Below the pieces are notes generated by a model, which had not been told where the DNA came from, did not search any database, and saw only the letters and a program-made list of their open reading frames with translations. A stretch of DNA of 64,000 bases, from positions 60,696-124,695 of the forward strand of contig CAYTXG010000004.1 of NCBI GenBank assembly GCA_964441025.1, written 5' to 3'. The stretch comes from JAAZIN01 sp964441025. Lineage in GTDB: Bacteria; Bacillota; Dethiobacteria; DTU022. The position numbers and the translations under genes were made by a program. How positions within the stretch are numbered: position 1 is the stretch's first letter; each line of letters opens with the position of its first letter. This document shows, one piece after another, positions 26,096 to 34,576 of this stretch.

Positions 26096-26957
26096 AGACT
26101 TCACGAATTTTCCGGCGGGTGATCTGCGTGTAGATCTGGGTGGTGGATATATCTGAGTGTCCCAGCATCTCCTGGACGGACCGCAGATCGGCACCGTTTT
26201 CAAGAAGGTGGGTGGCAAAGGAATGTCGCAGCGTGTGGGGGGTAACATCGCCTCTTATCCTGGACTGCTGCGCATATTTCTTCAATATTTTCCAGAATCC
26301 CTGCCTGGTCAGGCGGCGCCCGTGATGATTCAGAAAAAGCGCTCTCTCGTCGTTCATCTTCAACATTTTGGGGCGGCAGCTATGTAGATATTCCCGGACA
26401 AAATTCACGGCCACGGAGCCGACAGGCACAATTCGCTCTTTCATCCCCTTGCCCCTGCAGCGCAGGTATCCCACTTCAGGGCTGAAATCGGATACATTCA
26501 GGGAGACCAGTTCGGAAACCCGGATTCCCGAGGCATAGAGCAGTTCAAGCATGGCTTTATCCCGCAGGCCCGATTGGCCGTCATCCCGGGGCTGCTGCAG
26601 CAGCCGGTCCACCTCTTTGGCAGTTAAAACGCGGGGCAGCTTTTTCTCGATCCGGGGGGCCTTCACCAGCTGGGCCGGGTTATCCCGCAGCAGGTCCTCC
26701 TGGACCAGAAAGTTAAAAAAAGAGCGGATGGAAGCCACATTGCGCGAAATGGTAGAGGGCGCCCGCCCCTCCTCTTTCAGGGAAAGGAGATAGCCGGTAA
26801 TAAGTGCGCGATCCACATTTGCCGCTGTAGCCACCTTTTTATTTTTCAAGAAGAGGAAAAATTTTTTAAGGTCGCGATTGTAGGATTCCAGTGTGTTGCG
26901 GGCCAATCCCTTTTCCACCGAGAGGTAATGGGAAAAGTGTTCGAGCCATGATTGCAT
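26070..26957 (-). CDS. xerD: Tyrosine recombinase XerD
   Basis: 295 residues. The N-terminal SAM-like core-binding domain (HYLSVEKGLARNTLESYNRD) precedes the catalytic domain: Arg in ASGIRVSELVSL, HTLRHSFATHL, and the final LGHSDISTTQIYT with the nucleophilic Tyr. It resolves chromosome dimers at dif. The choice of XerD over XerC rests on family-level resemblance and the deoB neighbour. Confidence 0.92.
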   Translation of the reverse strand: MQSWLEHFSHYLSVEKGLARNTLESYNRDLKKFFLFLKNKKVATAANVDRALITGYLLSLKEEGRAPSTISRNVASIRSFFNFLVQEDLLRDNPAQLVKAPRIEKKLPRVLTAKEVDRLLQQPRDDGQSGLRDKAMLELLYASGIRVSELVSLNVSDFSPEVGYLRCRGKGMKERIVPVGSVAVNFVREYLHSCRPKMLKMNDERALFLNHHGRRLTRQGFWKILKKYAQQSRIRGDVTPHTLRHSFATHLLENGADLRSVQEMLGHSDISTTQIYTQITRRKIREVYDKTHPRA

Positions 26958-27044
26958 AAAATGACTGCCCCCATATGAAAATTCTTCAACCTATTCCACA
27001 ACCAGTGGGTAAAATCCTTTTTTTCGCAGCCCCGTGGACTATTT

Positions 27045-27677
27045 TTAGCTGATTGCCGGGATCAGCATTTTAAGAAAAACAGGGGAGATATATGCCTCCA
27101 CCAGCACCGCCGCCGCCAGCAGCAACCCCACCAGGAGAAAGACCGCGGAATAGGGCGCCAGATGCTCCCTCAGGGAGCAGGGGCGTTTCTCCAGGTAGCA
27201 GCGCAGCCGCAGCCAGGAAAAGGAGAAACCGGTGACGCCGCCTGCGATCAGCACCGGAACCAGAATTAGATTATGGGGCAGGAGGGAACCTGCTGCGAAA
27301 AGAACACCCCGCAGCGAGTCCCGCTGCACCAGAAAACCTACGGTAAAACCGAGTGAAAAGCCGCGCAGCCCCACAAGAGCCGCAATAGCGGGAAAGCCAA
27401 ATAAAAAAATGCCCAGCAGCCAGGTCAGTAAAAGGTATTGATAATTAAAAATGAGCGCCTGTCTGAAAACCGCCCTCTGGTCAATGGCCCCCGCATCGTT
27501 GAAGCTCTCAAGAAAGGAACCGAAATAGCGGTTTAGCAGAAGCTGCTGCTCCGCTCCCAGCCCGCGCAGCGCCAGCGCCCCGGCCAGCACACCGCCTGTA
27601 AAAAGGGCGGTGATTAAAATATATGTCCCCATATTTTCCCGAAAATATTCCTGCAGATCCCGTCGCACCTCGTCCAA
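27045..27677 (-). CDS. spoIIM: Stage II sporulation protein M
   Basis: 210 residues with five or six membrane segments (TYILITALFTGGVLAGALAL, LLLTWLLGIFLFGFPAIAAL, and others). It is part of the SpoIIDMP engulfment machine. The TTG start has GGGAGG 7 bases upstream and avoids overlap with the NUDIX gene; a longer frame from 27752 would overlap it. Confidence 0.93.
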   Translation of the reverse strand: MDEVRRDLQEYFRENMGTYILITALFTGGVLAGALALRGLGAEQQLLLNRYFGSFLESFNDAGAIDQRAVFRQALIFNYQYLLLTWLLGIFLFGFPAIAALVGLRGFSLGFTVGFLVQRDSLRGVLFAAGSLLPHNLILVPVLIAGGVTGFSFSWLRLRCYLEKRPCSLREHLAPYSAVFLLVGLLLAAAVLVEAYISPVFLKMLIPAIS

Positions 27678-27729
27678 TTTGCCGCCTCCCGCCGGGAATT
27701 CGATTATCTTTATGCCCGGGCGCGGAGAT

Positions 27730-28281
27730 TTATGCAGTGAGTGCAGCGGCAAATTGCAGTGCTATGATGGTCTTGGCGTCGCTGATTTGACCTTCGCGGA
27801 CCGCCTGCTGTGCTGCAGCCAGATCGAGCCAGAGAGGTTCCAGGACCTCATCACCATCTGGATCGGGCGTCCCCTGGGAAACCCCCCGGGTCAGAAACAG
27901 GTGAATTTTTTCATCGCAGAAGCCCGGAGAGGTATAGAACCAGGCCAACTTTCTCCATTCCCCTCCCCGGCAGCCTGTCTCCTCAGCCAGTTCCCTGCGG
28001 GCGCAGGCAAGGGGCTCCTCTCCCGCCTCAAGCTTCCCCGCCGGCACCTCCAGAATGATTTCGGATACGGCATGGCGGTACTGCCTCACCAGGAGTACGC
28101 GCTCTTTTTGATCCAGCACCAGAATTGCCACTGCGCCCGGATGCTCCACTATTTCCCGCAGGGCTTCTTTTCCACCATCGGCTGTAAGGACCAGATCCCG
28201 GCGCAGATTGATGATCCGGCCCCGGTAGAGATAGGTTGACGAAAGCGTCTGCTCCCCCGGTTTTTTCTCCTGCTGCTCCAT
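27730..28281 (-). CDS. NUDIX hydrolase, ADP-ribose pyrophosphatase type
   Basis: 183 residues. The NUDIX box is complete: GKLEAGEEPLACARRELAEE followed by TG. The preceding VRQYRHAVSEIILEVPAG is typical of NudF-type ADP-ribose pyrophosphatases. It hydrolyses ADP-ribose to AMP and ribose-5-phosphate. The adjacent spoIIM and xerD are usual neighbours in clostridia. It overlaps the long DUF3866 frame by 252 bases. Confidence 0.92.
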   Translation of the reverse strand: MEQQEKKPGEQTLSSTYLYRGRIINLRRDLVLTADGGKEALREIVEHPGAVAILVLDQKERVLLVRQYRHAVSEIILEVPAGKLEAGEEPLACARRELAEETGCRGGEWRKLAWFYTSPGFCDEKIHLFLTRGVSQGTPDPDGDEVLEPLWLDLAAAQQAVREGQISDAKTIIALQFAAALTA

Positions 28282-29374
28282 TGTCTCTCCCTCTTTTCTG
28301 CTCCATTAGCCGAAGTGCTGCAGCTGCTGCTGCGGCGGCGGCGTCAAAATAGCAGGGGTCGTCGCTGTAAGAGCGCCCCATGCTCTCCACCTCCCCCAGG
28401 TCCAGCTGCCGCATGATCTTTTCCAGCGGCGGCGCCTGAATGAGCTGCAGCCGGTGGCGCCTCAGCAAGCCCCGCCGGGCCAGCTGGTTCAGGCAGAGGC
28501 GCAGCTGCGGCGAGGGCATCTGCGGCAGCGGCAGCAGGGCCGGAGCAAGTGCCGCCAAACCCAGGGCGGTGAGTGTATGGTGGCTTACACCATAATGGCG
28601 GCGGCGGCGTTCGGCAAAGGAGATGCGGGGGATATAAACCGGGGCCCCCCCGAGAGCGCTGACGCGGTTGACATGATCGCCCGTCTCCATTCCGCTGAAA
28701 CCGAGGCTGCTCCCGGTGCCGATGCTGCCGGGCCCCGGGCCCAGCACGATAATATCTGCCTGCACCAGGCTGCGGCAGGCTGCCAGGGCCGAGTAGACAT
28801 TTACCGCTTCAAGGGCGCCGCCAAAAGCATGGCCGCAGGTGACGGTACTGCTGAGCAGGCCCTTTTCCTTCAGGCGGCCAATGGTACGGCTGAAAGCGAT
28901 GGGCAGAGCCGTTCCATCGGTCATGATACAGGCAACCCTGCAGGAAGGCCGGTAATATTTTAATACCGCCACGGCGGGAGCAACCATGCTGTGCAGCTCC
29001 CCGATGAGTACCGGCGTCTGCTCAAGGCCGGCAAAGCGGGCCAGCCGGGACCGGTAACCGGCCTCGCGCTCCTCACAGCAGAGCACGCGCACCTGCCAGG
29101 GAGTATAGTTGAGCTTCATAATATGGCCGCGGCCCTCGAAAGGGGGCGGCGGGCGGCTGAAGTTGTATTCAACAAAATGATAGCCACCGCTGCCGAGCTC
29201 CAGGTGGAGCGCCGTTGTATTCAGCAAGAGCAGGTCGCCGCATTTCACCGGGCCGACAATACAATCATAGCTCATGGCCTGATATACGCCCCCGTCAACA
29301 AGCACCCGCACCTCGCTGACAGGGCCCCACCTCTCTTTAACCTCGCAAGCCGTGCCGATCTGATGACGGATCAC
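28028..29374 (-). CDS. DUF3866 family protein with a C-terminal extension over the NUDIX gene
   Basis: DUF3866 features: LLLLNTTALHLELGSGGYHF, LIGELHSMVAPAVAVLKYYR, VTCGHAFGGALEAVNVYSAL, GPGSIGTGSSLGFSGM and GVSHHTLTALG. Function unknown. The family part ends near the Ala run DAAAAAAAAA. About 85 more codons continue out of frame over the NUDIX gene, so a lost stop or an indel in the GC-rich Ala run is likely. The start is uncertain: a GTG at 29374 follows GGTGGGATC, and an upstream ATG at 29458 lies inside a repeat. Confidence 0.75.
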   Translation of the reverse strand: MIRHQIGTACEVKERWGPVSEVRVLVDGGVYQAMSYDCIVGPVKCGDLLLLNTTALHLELGSGGYHFVEYNFSRPPPPFEGRGHIMKLNYTPWQVRVLCCEEREAGYRSRLARFAGLEQTPVLIGELHSMVAPAVAVLKYYRPSCRVACIMTDGTALPIAFSRTIGRLKEKGLLSSTVTCGHAFGGALEAVNVYSALAACRSLVQADIIVLGPGPGSIGTGSSLGFSGMETGDHVNRVSALGGAPVYIPRISFAERRRRHYGVSHHTLTALGLAALAPALLPLPQMPSPQLRLCLNQLARRGLLRRHRLQLIQAPPLEKIMRQLDLGEVESMGRSYSDDPCYFDAAAAAAAAALRLMEQKRGRDNGAAGEKTGGADAFVNLSLPGPDHQSAPGSGPYSRWWKRSPAGNSGASGRSGNSGAGSKRARTPGEAVPPCRIRNHSGGAGGEA

Positions 29375-29456
29375 CTGGTCAATGATCCCACCTTTGTTAT
29401 TGTTCTCCGCCCCCGGCGGATAATCCTTGCAGTTTTCTTCACTGCACTTCAAAAAC

Positions 29457-29487
29457 ATATATCAGGAGAACCGTCCCCGTGATATAT
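29457..29487. repeat. Family B palindromic repeat abutting a stop codon
   Basis: Arms ATATATCA (29457-29464) and TGATATAT (29480-29487) flank the core GGAGAACCGTCCCCG. The element ends immediately before the stop codon (29488-29490) of the MraY-like gene. Orientation: CCGTCCCC reads on the plus strand. Confidence 0.85.
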
Positions 29488-30321
29488 TTAGGGGTGTTTT
29501 TCCCGAAAGCGGCCCAGGCAATCGAGGCGGTGTAAAAGGGGCGTGCCCTCTATGAGCCGGCTGAGGGAAGAGCACTCTGAAAAAAGGTGTATTCCCACCC
29601 AGAAGAGGAGCAGCGCCGCCTGAACGGCCGGAGGCAGGTAGAGCACGGCGGCGGCCCCGAGGATCACCCCCAGCATGTTCGCTCCGCAGTCGCCGAGCAT
29701 CCCCGATGCTTCCAGGTCATAGGGGGCGACTGCCAGTGCCCCCGCCATGAGGGGAAGAAGCAGCCGCGCCGCAGCAGCCGGAGAGAGGGCCAGGAATATG
29801 GTTGCCCCGGCGCCGGCGAAGAATATTTTCAGCGCCCTGCCGGGGCGGCGGTCAAAGAGGTTGATCCCGTTGGCGCTCAGCAGGAGCAGCGGCAGCGCGC
29901 CCAGCCTGCGCCAGGGGGAAAAGGGAAGCGTCGCGGCAAAGATGAACGCCACCGGAAGCGCGGTGAGCACTTTAAGAAGGCCCCCGGTGAGCCGTCCCTG
30001 CCGCCCGGCGCCGAAATGACCCCTGAAACCGCTCGTTGTATCGCTCATCAGGTCATCCCAGAGTCCGAGAAAAGCAAAACCCGTCAGAAGAAAAAGCAGG
30101 GGCGCTGTCCGCACCGGGCCGCCGCCGCTCCAGGCCGCAACCGCCGCCCCGGGAAGAAAACCGAGCAACAGCGCCGGCCCCAGGGCCGCGGGTACAGTCC
30201 TGCCGCGGTAGTTCATCCCCGCCATCCTGCCGCCCGTATAAAGGTTGATCAGGCCGCGGGCCATGACAGAGGTCCAGAGGGCGGTTGCCGGCAGAAGCAG
30301 GAACCAGGTGCGGTCAGGCAA
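29488..30321 (-). CDS. MraY/WecA-like glycosyltransferase family 4 protein
   Basis: 277 residues with about eight to ten membrane segments. The catalytic loop motif SANGINLFDRRPGRALK and the late Asp/Gly motif GMLGDCGANMLG are those of undecaprenyl-phosphate sugar-phosphate transferases. The sugar cannot be told from sequence. The TTG start overlaps the preceding GT2 stop (ATTGCCTGA), with GGAGG upstream. It belongs to a GT2-GT4-steB-steA envelope cluster. Confidence 0.82.
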   Translation of the reverse strand: MPDRTWFLLLPATALWTSVMARGLINLYTGGRMAGMNYRGRTVPAALGPALLLGFLPGAAVAAWSGGGPVRTAPLLFLLTGFAFLGLWDDLMSDTTSGFRGHFGAGRQGRLTGGLLKVLTALPVAFIFAATLPFSPWRRLGALPLLLLSANGINLFDRRPGRALKIFFAGAGATIFLALSPAAAARLLLPLMAGALAVAPYDLEASGMLGDCGANMLGVILGAAAVLYLPPAVQAALLLFWVGIHLFSECSSLSRLIEGTPLLHRLDCLGRFREKHP

Positions 30322-31012
30322 TGCCGCCGGGCCTCCTCCGGATGAGGCGGCGGCGCCGCCGCCAGAGTTCATGCAAAAGGGCGGCGCACTGGCGCCCCCG
30401 GTGCAGAAAAGCGGAGAGCTCCCTGCCTCTCTCGCGGTGCGACATCAGGGTGGGCACCTCCAGGACCCGGCAGCCCCGCTGCAGCAGATCCAGAGTCAGG
30501 GCCACCTCCAGGCCGAAGCCGCGGGGCGGGAAGGTGAGCAGCTTCAGCAGTTCACGGCGTAGAATTCTCTGGCCCGAAAGGGGTTCGCGGGCCACCCATC
30601 CGGTGGAGCGGTAGATGGACCAGGCCGCCAGTTTTTTTACCAGGCCGAAACCGCCCGCCCGCCGGCTCCCCGGGGGAAATAGGGCCACTGTCATCGCCGC
30701 CCTTCCCTGGAGCAGCGGCGGCAGCAGCTTTTTCAGCTCTGCAGCCGAATCGCCCAGATCGGCGTCCGCAAGGGCCAGGTAGGGAGCGCGGGCAAAGGCG
30801 GCCCCGTAAAGGACGGCTTCCCCTTTTCCGCCGTTGCGTGGCAGCCGGAAGACCTGCGCCCCGGCGGCGGCGGCCTCAGCCGCCGTCTCGTCGGTGGAGC
30901 CGTCGTCCACCACCAGGATCTGACCAAGCTGCGGCAGCCCCTGCAGAGCGGCGATGGTCCGGCCGATATAGCAGGCTTCGTTGTAAGCGGGTATGAGCAC
31001 ATCAAGATCCAT
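30314..31012 (-). CDS. Glycosyltransferase family 2
   Basis: 232 residues, GT-A fold: DVLIPAYNEACYIGRTIAAL, VVDDGSTDETAAEA, and the DxD site ALADADLGDSA. There is no strong membrane segment. It may use nucleotide-sugar to glycosylate a lipid or polymer made with the neighbouring GT4. It follows steB directly, with the ATG one base after the stop, so they are cotranscribed. Confidence 0.88.
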   Translation of the reverse strand: MDLDVLIPAYNEACYIGRTIAALQGLPQLGQILVVDDGSTDETAAEAAAAGAQVFRLPRNGGKGEAVLYGAAFARAPYLALADADLGDSAAELKKLLPPLLQGRAAMTVALFPPGSRRAGGFGLVKKLAAWSIYRSTGWVAREPLSGQRILRRELLKLLTFPPRGFGLEVALTLDLLQRGCRVLEVPTLMSHRERGRELSAFLHRGRQCAALLHELWRRRRRLIRRRPGGIA

Positions 31013-31822
31013 TCAATCAGCCTCCGCCGGCGCCGGAAGAAGGCCCCGGCCGGAGCTGTCAAAACCGTAATGGCCCTCCGCATTTTCAGTCAGCATCATC
31101 AACAGCGCCAGCTGCCCCCAGAAAGTGTCGATGTTGTCCACCAGGCTCAGCTCTGACTCCATCCCGGGCAGGAGCAGGGCCCCGTTCCGCCCCTGCCAGG
31201 GGAAAAGGGCGATTGTCCTGAGCCCCCGCTCATGCAGTCTCCGCCAGAGTTCTTCGATACTGCCCTCCCGGGGAAGCCCCCCTTCCTGCGCCGGCAGGAG
31301 AAGGCAGCAGTCGGGGGGCCATTCAAGGGAACCGCTGCCGCCCTCCTGAAGATGAAAGCCCGGAGCCTCCGGCTCCCCGGCGGCAAGTTCCGCCGGATCA
31401 AAGGGCAGTGCCGCCTCCCCTTCTCCAGCGGAATAAGGAGTACCGGCGCCTTCTCCATCTCCATGCGCCCGTGGCTGAACGAGAATAACGGTCACCCCGG
31501 CGCCGCTTTGCTCCAGCAGCCCCTTTACAGTCTCCACCTCCCCGGCACAATAACTGAACAGGACAATCTCCTTTTCATCCAGCAGGCCGCGGAAGCTCCG
31601 GCGCAGCAGCGGTTTGATTTCTTCCCAGCGCTGCAGCTCCAGATCCTGCTGCAGCTCCAGCTCCTTGAGATGGTCCAGGCGATCCTCCATCAGCTCTATG
31701 ATACTGCGCTGGTTAGCCGCAAGGATGCTGTCGCCGAAAGAGACGCCGATGAGAATGCCCAGGGCCAGGGCCAGGAAGACGGCGCCTATCGTAATCAAGT
31801 ATTCCCGGTAATTTAAGATCAA
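31013..31822 (-). CDS. steB: SteB/MctB-family membrane-anchored protein
   Basis: 269 residues. An N-terminal membrane segment (YLITIGAVFLALALGILIGV) is followed by a coiled coil (ELMEDRLDHLKELELQQDLE) and a soluble domain. The family is often annotated as copper transporter MctB; paired with SteA it is more plausibly the SteB partner in cell-division control. Its gene ends one base ahead of the GT2 start. Confidence 0.75.
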   Translation of the reverse strand: MILNYREYLITIGAVFLALALGILIGVSFGDSILAANQRSIIELMEDRLDHLKELELQQDLELQRWEEIKPLLRRSFRGLLDEKEIVLFSYCAGEVETVKGLLEQSGAGVTVILVQPRAHGDGEGAGTPYSAGEGEAALPFDPAELAAGEPEAPGFHLQEGGSGSLEWPPDCCLLLPAQEGGLPREGSIEELWRRLHERGLRTIALFPWQGRNGALLLPGMESELSLVDNIDTFWGQLALLMMLTENAEGHYGFDSSGRGLLPAPAEAD

Positions 31823-31841
31823 AACACCGCCTTAACAGATC

Positions 31842-32993
31842 CTAGAGCAGCAGCTTCAGCCGGAAGAGCAGGAGGCGCAGGAGGTGCCTGACCGGCGGGG
31901 AGTAGAAAGCCATGGTCAGCAGGGGGGTCAGTCCGGCGCAAATAGCCAGGGGCAGCAAAAAACCGGCGCTTTGCGGCTGGTACAGGCGGCTGACCCCCTT
32001 GGCGTCGATGAGGCGGTCGCCCACCTTCAGGCGGACCAGGAAGGTGCTGGCCATCCCCATGCGCCCCTTCTCCAGGAATTCCGTCACCGAAAAGTGCGTT
32101 CCCACGGCAACGATGAGCGCCGCCCCGAGATCATGGGACAGCAGCAGGGCAATATCCTCACTTGTCCCCGGGGCGCTGAAAATCTGGTATTGCAGGTTGA
32201 GCCGCTCCAGCCTCTCCCGCCCCGGGACGCCCCTGCCGTCGGAGTAAGCATGCACCACCAGTTCACGGGCCCGTAGCAGCGCCTCATCGCTCACGCTGTC
32301 CATGTCGCCGATGATCAGGTCCGGGGTCAGCCCGAACTCCAGCAGGGCGTCTCCTCCCCCGTCCACGCCTACCAGAACAGGCTTTGTCTCCCTGAGATAG
32401 CTCTGCAGGGCCCGTAGATCTTCGCGGAAACCCTTTCCCCGCACCACCACCACGGCATCGCGATCCTTAAAAACGCTCTTCAGGGCGGGCAGGTGAAAGC
32501 TCTCGGTAATCAGCCGCCTCTCCCTGTAGGCGTGATCAAGGGTGTTCACCAGGAAATTTTCAACAACCTCCTGCCGCCGCAGGAGCGCACTGCGGGACAG
32601 GCGCTCGCAGCCCTTCTCCGTAAGCCGGCTGCCGCAGCCGATCCGGGCTCCCCGGCAGAAGACGGAAGCCCCTTCAACTGTCACCGTTTCCCCTTCGGCA
32701 ACGCTTTCAAAAAAACGCTCGCCCAGATTTTCAACAAGGTGCACATTACGGCGCAGCAGCTGCTGCAGGGGGGCGGGCGGAAAGAGCCCGCTGCAGAATG
32801 TATCCGTATTCAATACCGCCCTGACGCCGCAGCGCAGCAGCCCCTCAGCGGCGGTCCAGTCCAGGTCGCGGTGGGCTACAAGGGCGATCTCCCCGTGACG
32901 GAGCCGCTGTATCAGTTTTTTTGTAGAGCGATCTTTGCGCACCCGACCCACCGGGCCGGGCCCTTTCTTTAACTTAAGCAGGGAGGAAAACAT
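31842..32993 (-). CDS. steA: Putative cytokinetic ring protein SteA
   Basis: 383 residues. The central domain is thiamine-pyrophosphokinase-like: VLVGVDGGGDALLEFGLTPD and LIIGDMDSVSDEALL. C-terminal membrane segments follow (LLPLAICAGLTPLLTMAFYS, LLRLLLFRLKLLL). In Corynebacterium SteA and SteB act together in daughter-cell separation; transfer of that role here is by family. The upstream region is shared with divergent spoIVB. Confidence 0.8.
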   Translation of the reverse strand: MFSSLLKLKKGPGPVGRVRKDRSTKKLIQRLRHGEIALVAHRDLDWTAAEGLLRCGVRAVLNTDTFCSGLFPPAPLQQLLRRNVHLVENLGERFFESVAEGETVTVEGASVFCRGARIGCGSRLTEKGCERLSRSALLRRQEVVENFLVNTLDHAYRERRLITESFHLPALKSVFKDRDAVVVVRGKGFREDLRALQSYLRETKPVLVGVDGGGDALLEFGLTPDLIIGDMDSVSDEALLRARELVVHAYSDGRGVPGRERLERLNLQYQIFSAPGTSEDIALLLSHDLGAALIVAVGTHFSVTEFLEKGRMGMASTFLVRLKVGDRLIDAKGVSRLYQPQSAGFLLPLAICAGLTPLLTMAFYSPPVRHLLRLLLFRLKLLL

Positions 32994-33079
32994 CCTTCAC
33001 CTCACCCTCATTTAGTTTTCCCCCATCTCTTCTGCACATATTAAACAAATCAAGCCAGCCCTTCCGTAAAGGTGATCAG

Positions 33080-33112
33080 ATGTCAAATATAAGAGTACAT
33101 GTTATGTCAATT
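33080..33112. promoter_or_regulatory. Two Spo0A-box-like sites between steA and spoIVB
   Basis: ATGTCAAAT (33080-33088) and ATGTCAATT (33104-33112) are spaced 24 bases apart. Both contain TGTCAA, part of the 0A box TTTGTCRAA. They lie between divergent steA and spoIVB and ahead of the candidate spoIVB promoter. Confidence 0.35.
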
Positions 33113-33117
33113 GGAAG

Positions 33118-33147
33118 GCATAAATATCACGCCTTGCGGACAATTTA
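33118..33147 (+). promoter_or_regulatory. Candidate forespore promoter of spoIVB
   Basis: GCATA (33118-33122), an 18-base spacer and CAATTTA (33141-33147) give 5 of 7 matches to the sigma-G -10. spoIVB is forespore-expressed in Bacillus. It lies about 57 bases from the ATG. A weak match. Confidence 0.35.
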
Positions 33148-33203
33148 AAAAAGCTTCTCCCATAAAAAATAACCCATAAATAAGCGGAAGGAATCATGGA
33201 CTC

Positions 33204-34490
33204 ATGAAACTTGGACGGTTAAAACATCTGCTTCTGCTCTTTCTGATTATTGGCCTTTTCTGCGCGGCGCTGACAACGTGGCAGCTGCGGGCAAACAATA
33301 TAGAGCATATCAGGATGTACCAGGGCGGATCGTATTATGTTAACTTGCGCGTCCCTTTTCTCTATGTCCGCGGCGACCGCGATGATGTGGTTCTTTTCAA
33401 CGGCAATCCCCTGCTGAAAGATCTGAGCCGGGTCAACGCCCCCATTAGCCTGGTGGGCCACGGCCTGGGAGAGGTGAAGCTGGAGTTTTCGCTTTTCGGC
33501 TGGATACCGCTGCGCCGGGTCACGGTAAATGTGCTGCCCGAGGTAAGGCTGGTCCCGGGAGGGCACTCCATCGGGATCAAGCTGCGTTCACAGGGTGTAA
33601 ATGTGGTGGGTTATTATTTCTTCAGCGTCTCCGGAAGAAGCATATCCCCGGCCCGGGAGGCGGGGGTGAAGATCGGCGATACCATTCTGAAGATAAACGG
33701 GGCGGAGGTGGATGACGCCCCCGGCGCGGCCAGGCTGCTGGCCGGGGTTGAAGGCCGGCGGGTTCAGCTGCTGATCAGCCGCAAGGGCGAGCTGATCAAG
33801 CTGTGGCTGACCCCCCGCTACTCTCCTTCCGACAGTGCCTACCGGATCGGCCTTTACCTGCGCGATACCGCCGCCGGGGTGGGCACCCTTACATTCTATG
33901 ATCCCGGAACAAGGCAATACGGCGCCCTGGGACATGTTATTCTCGATTCGGACACCCATCAACCCATCAATTTGAGTGAAGGCTCCATTGTCAAGGCGAA
34001 AATTATCGGTATCAAAGCGGCCCAGCGCGGCCGGCCGGGAGAGAAAACCGGTATCTTTATCGATGACAGCTTCGGCAGTATCGATAAAAACACCCCTTAC
34101 GGGATTTTTGGAAATATCAGCGATCCCACCAAGGTGGACTCCCCTTACCGCGCTCCGCTGCCCATGGCGCTTTCAACGGAGGTGCAAACAGGCCCCGCGG
34201 AAATACTTACCGTCATTGAAGGGGAGAGCATCGGCAGCTATGCGGTGGAAATAGAAAAAATCGCTTACCAGGCCGATCCCTCGGATAAAGGGATGATTGT
34301 CCGAATCGTTGACGAAGAGCTGTTAAAAAGCACGGGAGGAATTATACAGGGAATGAGCGGCAGCCCGATTATTCAAAATGGGAAAATAATCGGCGCCGTG
34401 ACCCATGTCTTTATCAATGATCCCACGCGGGGATACGGTATTTTTTTGGAGTGGATGTGCCAGGAGGCTGAAATATTTACCAATAATTAA
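33204..34490 (+). CDS. spoIVB: SpoIVB serine peptidase
   Basis: 428 residues. An N-terminal membrane segment (LLLLFLIIGLFCAALTTW), a PDZ domain (about 145-205, REAGVKIGDTILKINGAEVD) and a trypsin-like peptidase whose Ser lies in GGIIQGMSGSPIIQNGKIIG. It cleaves SpoIVFA to activate pro-sigma-K processing. An earlier ATG is out of frame. spoIVB and spo0A are the only plus-strand genes here. Confidence 0.96.
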   Translation: MKLGRLKHLLLLFLIIGLFCAALTTWQLRANNIEHIRMYQGGSYYVNLRVPFLYVRGDRDDVVLFNGNPLLKDLSRVNAPISLVGHGLGEVKLEFSLFGWIPLRRVTVNVLPEVRLVPGGHSIGIKLRSQGVNVVGYYFFSVSGRSISPAREAGVKIGDTILKINGAEVDDAPGAARLLAGVEGRRVQLLISRKGELIKLWLTPRYSPSDSAYRIGLYLRDTAAGVGTLTFYDPGTRQYGALGHVILDSDTHQPINLSEGSIVKAKIIGIKAAQRGRPGEKTGIFIDDSFGSIDKNTPYGIFGNISDPTKVDSPYRAPLPMALSTEVQTGPAEILTVIEGESIGSYAVEIEKIAYQADPSDKGMIVRIVDEELLKSTGGIIQGMSGSPIIQNGKIIGAVTHVFINDPTRGYGIFLEWMCQEAEIFTNN

Positions 34491-34508
34491 TAAAATTTAT
34501 AATAGAAA

Positions 34509-34537
34509 GAAGGAACTTACAACGCAATGTCGAATTT
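34509..34537 (+). promoter_or_regulatory. Sigma-H promoter of spo0A with an overlapping 0A-like box
   Basis: GAAGGAACT (34509-34517), an 11-base spacer and GTCGAATTT (34529-34537). The -10 is a perfect RNNGAATWW and the -35 has one mismatch to RNAGGAWWW. The box AATGTCGAA (34526-34534) matches the Spo0A box core TGTCGAA and overlaps the -10. This mirrors autoregulation of spo0A in Bacillus. Confidence 0.7.
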
Positions 34538-34576
34538 TTTATAAAAGTTTTAAATAAATAGCAGGAGGGTAATAAA

